The translations under genes were made by a program, and so were the position numbers. A stretch of 10,782 nucleotides of DNA from positions 1 through 10,782 of the forward strand of contig OMSV01000191.1 of assembly GCA_900290385.1 (NCBI GenBank). The letters run 5' to 3'. The stretch is from Syntrophobacter sp. SbD2. Its GTDB lineage: Bacteria; Desulfobacterota; Syntrophobacteria; Syntrophobacterales; Syntrophobacteraceae. A model generated the notes under the pieces. It saw only the letters and a list, made by a program, of their open reading frames with translations, was not told where the DNA came from and searched no databases. This document shows positions 1 through 6,398 of the stretch, one piece after another (within the stretch, counting starts at the first letter, position 1; each line of letters begins with the position of its first letter).

Positions 1-706
1 TAAAGATAGCATAGCGGTGAGTAAAATGCAGTTCGTGTGGATCTACGCGTATCTGGTTTTGATGATCGAGAGCCTGCTCTGTCTCGTTCTGCAGTCCGAT
101 TTTCTCGTGCTTGTTTTCCTGATGGGATTTGCCGGTGTTTCACTGGTGCTGGGCGGGTTCAGCACCAAATCTCCCTACTCCCATTTCGGGGCCAACAGGG
201 AGCTGCTTCAGATATTGGCCTACGAACCCGTGCTCCTGCTTCTCGCAATAGCGATTTATGCGCAAAACGGGACCTTTCTCATAAGCGAGATCGTTATCCA
301 CGAGCAACCTCTGCTCCTGCCTTTGTGGCCTTTGTTTATCGCGGTCCTGTATGTTTTGACAATAAAGATGCGCAAATCCCCGTTTGATATTTCCACCTCT
401 CATCACGCACACCAGGAGATAGTAAAGGGGATTACCACCGAATATTCCGGTCCTTTTTTGGCTCTCTATCATCTGGCGGAATGGTATGAAATCGTACTGA
501 TGCTGGGCGTAATAGCCCTGTTTTGGGCTAATCCCCTTTGGATAGGCCTATTGATAGCGTTTGCCGCATTCCTGCTCGAACTTGTAGTCGATAACATTGC
601 GGCCAGAATGACAGCGCGGTGGATGGTGCGTCTTAGTTGGTCGGTTGGATTGACTCTCGGAATCCTCAATGTTGCTTATCTCTATATCATAAAGGGGGTA
701 TTTTAA
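1..706 (+). CDS. echB: Ech hydrogenase subunit B, proton-channel membrane subunit (5' end missing)
   Basis: Membrane subunit of the group 4 energy-converting [NiFe] hydrogenase, homologous to NuoH of complex I. It anchors the hydrogenase module in the cytoplasmic membrane and takes part in ion translocation. Conserved NuoH/EchB signatures are visible: a GANRELLQxLAYEP block about 60 residues after the GTG at 17, and a KSPFDISTSHHAHQE block followed by TEYSGPFLALYHLAEWYE. At least five hydrophobic segments alternate with short loops. The frame is open to the first base of the window, and the GTG at 17 sits in front of residues matching an internal family position. EchB proteins are usually near 290 residues, so the first transmembrane helix and loop lie upstream and the GTG is not the true start. 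Stop TAA is at 704-706, five bases before echC. Identity is confident from motifs and gene order. Confidence 0.93.
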   Translation, partial: KDSIAVSKMQFVWIYAYLVLMIESLLCLVLQSDFLVLVFLMGFAGVSLVLGGFSTKSPYSHFGANRELLQILAYEPVLLLLAIAIYAQNGTFLISEIVIHEQPLLLPLWPLFIAVLYVLTIKMRKSPFDISTSHHAHQEIVKGITTEYSGPFLALYHLAEWYEIVLMLGVIALFWANPLWIGLLIAFAAFLLELVVDNIAARMTARWMVRLSWSVGLTLGILNVAYLYIIKGVF

Positions 707-711
707 GACAA

Positions 712-1203
712 ATGGGTTTGATAAAAAAATCTCGCGTGAAATCACCATGGATCATGCACTTCGATAACAGCTCCTGTAATGGCTGTGACATCGAGGTGCT
801 CGCTTGTCTGACTCCTCTCTATGACGTGGAACGCTTTGGCATTGTCAATATGGGCAACCCAAAGCATGCCGATGTCCTGCTGATCACCGGACCCGTGAAC
901 AGGCGTACGGCGCGCGTGCTCAGGAATCTCTATGAGCAGGTCGCCAGCCCTAAAATGGTTATTGCCGTTGGGACCTGTGCCTCTTCAGGAGGAGTGTTCC
1001 ATAACTGCTATAACGTCCTCGGCGGCGTTGACAAAGTGATACCTGTAGATGTTTACATTCCGGGCTGTGCAGCACGTCCGGAAGCAATTATCGATGGAGT
1101 TGTGATGGCGCTCCAGAGCCTGACCGAGCAGCGCCATCTTTGGGTGACATGCCCTCATTGTCAAACAGAACACGAGGTAACGGACCAGCGATGGAGAATC
1201 TAA
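712..1203 (+). CDS. echC: Ech hydrogenase subunit C, small [4Fe-4S] subunit
   Basis: Small subunit of the Ech hydrogenase, homologous to NuoB. It holds the proximal [4Fe-4S] cluster that passes electrons to the NiFe site in EchE. The ligand pattern is CNGC (Cys22, Cys25), GTC (Cys89) and PGC (Cys119), within the conserved NSSCNGCDIE, GTCASSGG and IPGCAARPEAI blocks. The ATG at 712 gives 163 residues and starts just after the echB stop; an upstream in-frame ATG at 637 would add 25 residues lying inside echB and is rejected. A G-rich stretch at 694-698 is the only ribosome-site candidate and is rather distant. The tail carries an extra CPHCQTEH sequence (Cys147, Cys150, His154) outside the cluster ligand set; its role is unknown. 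The 3' end overlaps echD by 13 bases, implying translational coupling. Confidence 0.95.
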   Translation: MGLIKKSRVKSPWIMHFDNSSCNGCDIEVLACLTPLYDVERFGIVNMGNPKHADVLLITGPVNRRTARVLRNLYEQVASPKMVIAVGTCASSGGVFHNCYNVLGGVDKVIPVDVYIPGCAARPEAIIDGVVMALQSLTEQRHLWVTCPHCQTEHEVTDQRWRI

Positions 1204-1568
1204 TCAAAATAGACAAGAGCGCAATAGTGAGCGAAGGCAAGGCATTACTTGCTGCCGGAGCCAAGTTTGTTACTGCCGTATGTAATGATCTGGATGCAGA
1301 GATGGAGGTGACTTATTTCTTCAGCTCAAACAGAGGCACGGAAATGAAGGGCCTGCGGTGCACGGTTGCCAAAGGTGAAGAAGTCCCCAGTTTGACGGGG
1401 GAAACTCTTGCCGTGGTGCTGATTGAAAATGAACTGCAGGAACTCTTCGGCTTGAAGGTCAAAGGCATCGCCATCGATTACGGCGGACATATGCTTTTAG
1501 CACACGACAGTCCCACCACGCCTATGTTGAAAGAAAAGAAGGCTGAGCCGAAAGGAGAGCAAAACTAA
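1191..1568 (+). CDS. echD: Ech hydrogenase subunit D (NuoC-like)
   Basis: Hydrophilic subunit of the Ech complex, related to the N-terminal (30 kDa) domain of NuoC. It has no cofactor and sits on the cytoplasmic arm beside EchE. The 125-residue product, counted from the ATG at 1191, has the family hallmark ELQELFGLKVKGIAIDYGG near residues 81-99, equivalent to the E-x-E-x-FG core of the complex I 30 kDa subunit. The C-terminal 15 residues are charged and probably disordered. An in-frame ATG 51 bases upstream would lie inside echC and give an N-terminus unlike the family. The TAA stop shares one base with the echE ATG (TAATG). Function rests on operon position as much as sequence, because this subunit is poorly conserved. 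Confidence 0.9.
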   Translation: MENLIKIDKSAIVSEGKALLAAGAKFVTAVCNDLDAEMEVTYFFSSNRGTEMKGLRCTVAKGEEVPSLTGETLAVVLIENELQELFGLKVKGIAIDYGGHMLLAHDSPTTPMLKEKKAEPKGEQN

Positions 1569-2650
1569 TGGCTACGCGTACTGTAGTCCCCTTTGGCCCA
1601 CAGCATCCGGTGCTTCCCGAACCCATACAGTTGCGCCTCACCTATGAAGATGAGAAGGTGGTGGAGGTTACCCCGGTTATAGGCTACGGCCATCGAGGCA
1701 TAGAGAAGGCTTGCGAATTAAATGAATATAGCAAAAATATTTACCTCTGCGAGCGCGTTTGCGGGATCTGCAGCTATCAGCATAGCGCAACCGTGGTTGA
1801 GGTAATGGAAAGGTTGTGGCCGATCGACCTGACCCCCAGGATCAATTACCTGCGAACCATCTGGTCTGAAATGGCCCGTACCCACAGCCACCTCCTCTGG
1901 CTTGGATTGCTGGCCGATGCCTTCGGTTTCGAGAGCATGTTCATGCAGTTCTGGCGCATAAGGGAAAAAGTGCTCGATCTTCTTGAACATACTACCGGGC
2001 ACAGGGTCATTCAGTCTGTCAACATCGTTGGCGGCGTGCGGCGGGATATCGATGAACAGCAAAAAAGGATGATTGCCAATGTTCTTGCGGAGGTCCGCAA
2101 GGAAAGCCAATCCTTAATAAAGGCGCTTATAAAAGACTACACGGTCAAAAAAAGAACTGTTGGGGTGGGGGTCCTCACCAAAGAGCAGGCCGTTTCACTT
2201 GGCTGCGTCGGCCCGACGCTCAGGGCAAGCGGGGTATCCGAAGATGTCCGCTTGACCAAATACCATGCATACGGGGAATTGAATTTTGAACCGATAGTGG
2301 AAAGCTCCGGGGACTGTTATGCCCGTGCGGCGGTCCGAGCCAGGGAACTCTTACAGTCAATCGATCTGCAGTTGGAGGCCCTGTCAAAATTGCCGGAAGG
2401 TGAAATAGCTGTAAAGGTAAAAGGCAATCCTCCGCCAAATGAAGCGGTCATGCGCACCGAAGCCCCACGGGGAGAGCTCTTTTATTATGCGAAAGGAAAC
2501 GGCACACGCAAATTGGAACGCATGAAGATACGCACGCCGACCTATGCCAACCTTCCAGCGGTCTTGGTCCTGTTGCCTGGTTGCCAGTTGGCTGATGTGC
2601 CGGTTAATGTCCTCTCCATTGATCCATGCATCTCTTGTACGGAGAGATAA
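1568..2650 (+). CDS. echE: Ech hydrogenase large subunit, [NiFe] catalytic subunit
   Basis: Catalytic subunit, homologous to NuoD, carrying the NiFe centre where protons are reduced to H2 or H2 is oxidised. The N-terminal ligand motif is ERVCGIC (Cys65, Cys68) followed by YQHS, and the C-terminal motif is DPCISC (Cys354, Cys357), giving the four Cys that hold Ni and Fe. The GYGHRGIEK block (residues 39-47) and the RTEAPRGE block are typical of group 4 and complex I relatives. The 360-residue length fits the family. The protein ends three residues after Cys357 (TER), so there is no C-terminal extension for a maturation endopeptidase, as reported for CooH-type relatives. RBS AAAGGAG at 1551-1557 lies ten bases before the ATG. 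Confidence 0.96.
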   Translation: MATRTVVPFGPQHPVLPEPIQLRLTYEDEKVVEVTPVIGYGHRGIEKACELNEYSKNIYLCERVCGICSYQHSATVVEVMERLWPIDLTPRINYLRTIWSEMARTHSHLLWLGLLADAFGFESMFMQFWRIREKVLDLLEHTTGHRVIQSVNIVGGVRRDIDEQQKRMIANVLAEVRKESQSLIKALIKDYTVKKRTVGVGVLTKEQAVSLGCVGPTLRASGVSEDVRLTKYHAYGELNFEPIVESSGDCYARAAVRARELLQSIDLQLEALSKLPEGEIAVKVKGNPPPNEAVMRTEAPRGELFYYAKGNGTRKLERMKIRTPTYANLPAVLVLLPGCQLADVPVNVLSIDPCISCTER

Positions 2651-2675
2651 GAAACCAAAAGGAGCATATGAACCA

Positions 2676-3032
2676 ATGCCTGTGATGCTACCTACCGTCC
2701 TGAGGAATTTGTTGGATGGTCCGGCAACGAGGCTCTACCCTATGCAGGTGCGAGAGCCTTTCCAAAACGCCAGAGGCCACGTTGTCTTTAATGATGAGAA
2801 GTGTACACTTTGTAGTGTGTGCGCTCTCCGATGTCCCGCCGATGCGATTTCCATCGATAAGGAAAGCAGGACGCTGAGCTTTCATCCCGCTCGCTGCATA
2901 GTGTGCGAAGTCTGTGTCCTCGGCTGTCCCAGCGATGCAATCACCTTGATTTCCAAATGGCGCGCACCTTTTTCCAGAAAGTCGGTGGAGGTTCATGAGG
3001 CACGAGGGAAAAAGCCTCGTACGCCAATGTAG
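2676..3032 (+). CDS. echF: Ech hydrogenase subunit F, 2x[4Fe-4S] ferredoxin-like subunit
   Basis: Electron-entry subunit of Ech, related to NuoI, which accepts electrons from soluble ferredoxin and hands them to EchC. Two classic clusters are seen: CTLCSVCALRCP (Cys43, 46, 49, 53) and CIVCEVCVLGCP (Cys74, 77, 80, 84), each followed by a DAI segment. The basic tail of about 20 residues is variable in the family. The ATG at 2676 gives 118 residues and leaves 25 bases after the echE stop, with GGAG at 2661-2664 as ribosome site. Another ATG at 2668 is out of frame and stops within six codons, and an in-frame ATG at 2544 lies inside echE with a non-homologous leader. It is the last gene of the ech operon and is followed by a terminator. 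Confidence 0.94.
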   Translation: MPVMLPTVLRNLLDGPATRLYPMQVREPFQNARGHVVFNDEKCTLCSVCALRCPADAISIDKESRTLSFHPARCIVCEVCVLGCPSDAITLISKWRAPFSRKSVEVHEARGKKPRTPM

Positions 3033-3057
3033 AAAAGCCAAAAGGAACGTGGCGTCT

Positions 3058-3096
3058 CCTCCTGGAACCGCTGCAATTCCTGTCCGGGAGGTTTTT
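3058..3096 (+). terminator. Intrinsic terminator after echF
   Basis: CCTCCTGG at 3058-3065 pairs with CCGGGAGG at 3084-3091 (eight pairs, one of them a T-G wobble, plus an inner A-T pair). The loop is about 16 bases, and five T residues follow at 3092-3096. It lies 26 bases after the echF stop on the right strand, so it probably ends the ech transcript. Confidence 0.65.
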
Positions 3097-3131
3097 CGCT
3101 TTGAGCCGCTGCTTTGTAAATTTATCTTTGA

Positions 3132-3178
3132 GGCCTTGCTGCCCGCCACCCTTTAGTAATAAAAAGGACAGCAAGGCC
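3132..3178. repeat. Inverted repeat between convergent genes
   Basis: GGCCTTGCTG (3132-3141) and CAGCAAGGCC (3169-3178) are perfect 10-bp complements. After one mismatch, CC (3143-3144) can also pair with GG (3166-3167), leaving an A/T-rich loop. It lies between echF (+) and the Cache gene (-), where a two-way terminator would be expected, but neither strand has a convincing T run straight after the stem. The rest of 3097-3233 shows no gene. Confidence 0.4.
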
Positions 3179-3233
3179 AGTTTCGTTGCTTGGTGGAGAT
3201 TTTTGAACCTGTAAAAACCATGCTTACGCCGCG

Positions 3234-3632
3234 CTACTCCTCGTAACTGTAAACCGCGCTGCAAAAAATTAAATCATTTTCTGACTGAAAATAGGCCAAT
3301 TTGGGGAGAATCTTATTTCTTCTGGGGTGGTACCATTTATATTTGACCCACCCGCTGCCTTTAGCTTTGGCGTCCTCCACAATCTCTTTGTTAAATGTTT
3401 TGCCGTCGGAATCCTTAACGCCAAGGAAATCCAGTCCAACGAATTTGTCGTTTACCCCGTGCGCGAGCATTATCCCGGCAGGGCTCAAAACGAAAACATA
3501 AAGATCGCCCTGAACAAACATCCCGTTAGAATTCGAAAACTCAGCCAAAGCAACATCTTTGCCAACCAACCTGTAAAAGTCTATGGCCTGTTCCACCCAG
3601 TATTTCGCATATTCCTCGGGTCTCTCGTACAT
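3234..3632 (-). CDS. Standalone single-Cache domain protein without a signal peptide
   Basis: The 132-residue product matches the single-Cache (Cache_2) sensor fold almost end to end. An N-terminal helix runs into VGKDVALAEFSNSNGMFVQGDLYVFVLS, then PAGIMLAHGVNDKFVGLDFLGVKDSDGK, then GSGWVKYKWYHP and a last strand ending in VYSYEE. Cache domains bind small ligands such as organic acids and usually sit outside the membrane in chemoreceptors and kinases, or in exported single-domain proteins. Here there is no leader or membrane helix. The start is firm: AAAGGAG lies six bases before the ATG, and an in-frame TAA immediately precedes that ATG. The protein should therefore be cytoplasmic as encoded, or it has lost its leader. 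It is convergent with the ech operon and transcribed alone. The ligand and partner cannot be told from sequence. Confidence 0.82.
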   Translation of the reverse strand: MYERPEEYAKYWVEQAIDFYRLVGKDVALAEFSNSNGMFVQGDLYVFVLSPAGIMLAHGVNDKFVGLDFLGVKDSDGKTFNKEIVEDAKAKGSGWVKYKWYHPRRNKILPKLAYFQSENDLIFCSAVYSYEE

Positions 3633-3638
3633 TTAATT

Positions 3639-3645
3639 CTCCTTT
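3639..3645 (-). promoter_or_regulatory. Strong RBS of the Cache gene
   Basis: On the - strand this reads AAAGGAG with a six-base spacer to the ATG at 3632. An in-frame TAA directly in front of the ATG excludes any longer protein, so this site decides the leaderless start. Confidence 0.75.
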
Positions 3646-3758
3646 GATAAAGGATGCTAACTTTGGTCTGCGGATGAATCAGAGCCCGTATCGATGCTGG
3701 ATTAATCCCGGCGTCTACTCATCCGTTGCAGGCACAACCGATCCGACTTATTTAAAGC

Positions 3759-3787
3759 TTTATTTCACATGGACGGCCCTTTGTCAA
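3759..3787 (-). promoter_or_regulatory. Candidate sigma-70 promoter of the Cache gene
   Basis: On the - strand a perfect TTGACA (3787-3782) is followed after 17 bases by AATAAA (3764-3759), which matches four of six -10 bases. It would give a leader of about 120 bases. The same 247-bp gap (3633-3879) must also hold the der promoter, for which I see no clear match. Confidence 0.45.
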
Positions 3788-3879
3788 GGGTATCAAGTGA
3801 ATACACTCATTTACACGGGAGCAAAAAACCCTTAAACAGGTATTTGATCGATACACAAATATTAAAAAGGCGGCAATTG

Positions 3880-5217
3880 ATGGCGATAATAGCAATCGTT
3901 GGAAGAACGAACGTCGGCAAATCCACTCTTTTCAACAGGATAAGCAAAAGCAGCAAGGCGCTGGTCGATGACTTGCCGGGAGTCACCAGGGACAGGAATT
4001 ATGCCCGTGGAGTGTGGGACGAAAAAAGCTTCACCCTTGTTGATACGGGGGGGTTCATCATCAAGGACGATTGCCTTTTCGACCGGAGCACACGCGAGCA
4101 AATTTTCCACGCCCTGAAGGAAGCCGACATGCTTCTTTTCGTGGCAGACGGCAAAACGGGGCTGCATCCGGAGGACTCCGCCCTTCTTAACCTGCTGCGC
4201 CGTACCTCAAAGCCTATTTTCTTTTCGGTAAACAAAATAGACGGCCACGAGCAGCAGGGTCCTTTGGCCGATTTTTACGCCCTCGGGGTCCAGCACATCT
4301 ACCCAATCAGCGCGGCACACGGCTTTGGGGTCGGTGAGCTTGTCTCCGATATGGTCAAGCTTATACCTGAACCCGACAGCCTGGAAGCCGGTGAAGAAGA
4401 TGAGGTTTCGGAAATCCGTATATCCATTCTCGGCCGACCCAACGTAGGGAAATCGACCCTGGTGAATCGAATTCTCGGCACCCCGCGCGTCATCGTCAGC
4501 CCAATTCCCGGAACTACGCGAGACGCGGTTGATACGCTCTTTGAGCGCGACGCACGCAAATACATGTTAATAGATACGGCGGGCATAAGGAAAAAGGGGA
4601 AAACGAAGGAAAAGCTTGAGAAATTAAGCATAATCAAGGCGCTTCAAACCATTGATAAAAGCCATATCTGCGTACTTTTGATCGACGCCTCCGAAGGCGT
4701 GGCCGATCAGGACCTCCACATCGCGGGCTATATCCAGGAACGCTATAGGGCGTGCATCGTCGGAGTGAATAAATGGGACGTCTTCGATGCAAACCCCGAG
4801 ACCCGTAAAAATTTTCTCGAAGATTTGAAGTGGCGTTTCCGCTTCATGCCCTTCGCCCCGGTCCTGACTTTTTCGGCTCTCACCGGCAAAGGCACGCAAA
4901 AAGTGCTCCCGACAGTGCGCGAGGTTTTCGAGCAATACAACAGCCGAATTACAACCGGCATCCTCAACAGGGCTCTCCAGGAAGCTGTCAGCGCACATGA
5001 GCCTGCGATAGTCCGCGGCCGAAGGCTCAAGTTTTTCTACGGAACACAGGCCGGGTACCGCCCCCCGATGTTCGTTCTGTTTTGCAACTACCCCAACAGC
5101 ATCCACTTTTCCTACGAGCGATTCTTGCTAAACAGGTTCAGAGAAAGCTTCGGGCTGGATAAAACACCATTGCGGCTCGTATTTCGAGGCAGGACACAAA
5201 GGGACAAAAAAGAATAG
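3880..5217 (+). CDS. der: Ribosome biogenesis GTPase Der (EngA)
   Basis: Essential double-GTPase that helps assemble the 50S ribosomal subunit. Domain 1 has G1 GRTNVGKS (residues 8-15), G3 DTGG (55-58) and NKID (118-121). Domain 2 has GRPNVGKS (185-192), DTAGIR (232-237) and NKWD (297-300). A KH-like C-terminal domain ends in the conserved FYGTQAGYRPPMFVLFCNYP and LRLVFRGR segments. The 445-residue length is normal. The ATG at 3880 starts the protein at MAIIAIVGR, four residues before the first P-loop strand, as in the family; AAGG at 3867-3870 is the ribosome site. A longer frame from 3769 would add 37 residues with no family counterpart. The linker between the two G domains (about 166-178) is short and acidic. 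It appears monocistronic. Confidence 0.97.
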   Translation: MAIIAIVGRTNVGKSTLFNRISKSSKALVDDLPGVTRDRNYARGVWDEKSFTLVDTGGFIIKDDCLFDRSTREQIFHALKEADMLLFVADGKTGLHPEDSALLNLLRRTSKPIFFSVNKIDGHEQQGPLADFYALGVQHIYPISAAHGFGVGELVSDMVKLIPEPDSLEAGEEDEVSEIRISILGRPNVGKSTLVNRILGTPRVIVSPIPGTTRDAVDTLFERDARKYMLIDTAGIRKKGKTKEKLEKLSIIKALQTIDKSHICVLLIDASEGVADQDLHIAGYIQERYRACIVGVNKWDVFDANPETRKNFLEDLKWRFRFMPFAPVLTFSALTGKGTQKVLPTVREVFEQYNSRITTGILNRALQEAVSAHEPAIVRGRRLKFFYGTQAGYRPPMFVLFCNYPNSIHFSYERFLLNRFRESFGLDKTPLRLVFRGRTQRDKKE

Positions 5218-5222
5218 CATGT

Positions 5223-5293
5223 AGCAAGAAGCCAGGAGCAAGAAGCAGGGAGCTAAAGCTTCACGATTCCGGCTGCCCGCTTCACGCTTCACG
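5223..5293. repeat. Short repeated words between der and the kinase gene
   Basis: AGCAAGAAGC occurs at 5223-5232 and 5237-5246 (14-bp period). GCTTCACG occurs at 5258-5265, 5279-5286 and 5286-5293, the last two sharing a base. GAAGC (5242-5246) can also pair with GCTTC (5258-5262) as a small hairpin. The block nearly fills the gap between convergent genes and has no coding potential. It could be part of a dispersed genomic repeat family or a weak bidirectional terminator. Confidence 0.5.
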
Positions 5294-5300
5294 CAAACGA

Positions 5301-6398
5301 CTATATTTTCCAGCAAACACTGACTGTTGTTCCGATTTTCCGAATGGATTCAATCTCAAATTCTCCCCCGGACAGCTCCGCTCGCTCACGCATGGATCTA
5401 AGGCCGAATTTGGCGCCCTGTCCCTTTGAGGCGGCTGCGGCCCGATCGAACCCCACCCCATCGTCGCTGACGCGCAATACAATACATCCATCTTCGAGTG
5501 AAAGGCCCAGCGATATTTTCCTGGCCCCGCTATGCTTGGCCGAATTGTTCATCGCCTCCTGGATGATTCGGAATATGATGATTTTCAGGTTCTCCGGGAC
5601 TTGAGACTCTTCAAGCTTGATATCTTTTTCAACCGGGATATCGGTATAAATGCACTCAAACCCTCTGCAAAACCAACCTATAGTGGCTACTATTCCAAAA
5701 TCGTCGAGCAACGAGGGCCGAAGGTCCGTCATGATGCGCCTGGACTCATCAATCGCCTGCGCCATTGCCCTTGACAGTGTCATGAAACTTTCCCGTACAT
5801 CAGGATTCTCAGTGAGCCGCGCCGCCGCGTTCTCCAAGCAAAACTTGACGGCGCTTAGCGATGAGCCGATGCTGTCGTGTATCTCCCTTGCGATTCTCTT
5901 TCGCTCGTCTTCCTGGGCGCGAAGGAGCTGTGAGGCAAGAACTTTCAGCTCTTCCCTGGATTCTCTCAGCTCCATAAGGGTTTGTGCAAGCTCTTGGGTC
6001 CTTTGCTTAACGCGCAATTCCAGATTGTCACGGGCGACCCTTAGTTCTTCCTGGATACGTTTCAACTCGCTTATATCTCTCCAGGCGGCCACCGCGCCTG
6101 TTACACTCCCTACACTATCCCTGATGGGACCTGCGCTAACCAGTACGGGAATCTTATCTTCACAGCGCACCTTAACAGAGTGCTCCTGGTCTGAGACGAC
6201 CTTTCCAAGCAGAGCGGCATCCCTTATCGGCTTAAGCAAACCGGAGCTATCAGGCCACAGGTCCGCCACGGACAAATCCAGATCGGTGAGCGGCTGGGTG
6301 CGTTTTTGTTCCACACCGGCGAGGCCGACCATGTCAACAGCATACCTGCTTAGCGCCTGAACCTGCAGACCCGGGGAATCGACAAGGACAATGCCCAC
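5301..6398 (-). CDS. PAS/HisKA_3 sensor histidine kinase, C-terminal part of a split receiver-kinase gene
   Basis: Kinase of the NarX/DegS type that autophosphorylates a His and passes phosphate to a response regulator. In order it has a PAS domain (about 1-110, ending AAWRDISE), a coiled coil (112-165), a HisKA_3 dimerisation domain with AREIHDSIG (His174), and a HATPase_c domain with N box EAMNNSAKHSG (281-291), G1 DDGVGFD (312-318) and G2 GLRSMRERA (332-340). There is no membrane segment, so it is cytoplasmic. The formal start at 6398 is an internal GTG (a Val codon) inside the first PAS strand. Read further upstream, this frame gives AILEALLEHIPVGIVLVDSPG, a normal PAS beginning, which overlaps the receiver frame. 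The true N-terminus is therefore the receiver encoded just upstream, and a frameshift near 6446-6450 separates them. The cognate regulator is not in the window. Confidence 0.85.
   Translation of the reverse strand: MGIVLVDSPGLQVQALSRYAVDMVGLAGVEQKRTQPLTDLDLSVADLWPDSSGLLKPIRDAALLGKVVSDQEHSVKVRCEDKIPVLVSAGPIRDSVGSVTGAVAAWRDISELKRIQEELRVARDNLELRVKQRTQELAQTLMELRESREELKVLASQLLRAQEDERKRIAREIHDSIGSSLSAVKFCLENAAARLTENPDVRESFMTLSRAMAQAIDESRRIMTDLRPSLLDDFGIVATIGWFCRGFECIYTDIPVEKDIKLEESQVPENLKIIIFRIIQEAMNNSAKHSGARKISLGLSLEDGCIVLRVSDDGVGFDRAAAASKGQGAKFGLRSMRERAELSGGEFEIESIRKIGTTVSVCWKI

Noticed and set aside
2544..2675. Longer N-terminus for echF starting inside echE
   Set aside because: The added residues are the out-of-frame reading of the conserved EchE C-terminus and do not resemble a ferredoxin-like subunit.
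2941..3264. A - strand open frame of 107 codons spanning the echF end, the terminator and the Cache gene end
   Set aside because: It overlaps the conserved echF coding end, is Lys/Arg/Gly-rich low-information sequence, and covers hairpins expected between convergent genes.
3644..3835. Small + strand open frame of 63 codons in the gap before der
   Set aside because: Its ATG overlaps the Cache gene leader with no convincing ribosome site, and the composition shows no domain or signal.
3769..3879. Upstream start for der adding 37 residues
   Set aside because: Family proteins begin a few residues before the first P-loop, as given by the ATG at 3880, which has a ribosome site; the extension has no recognisable sequence.
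4624..5106. Long - strand open frame opposite der
   Set aside because: It is antisense to the highly conserved second GTPase and KH-like domains and has no family features; a coding shadow.
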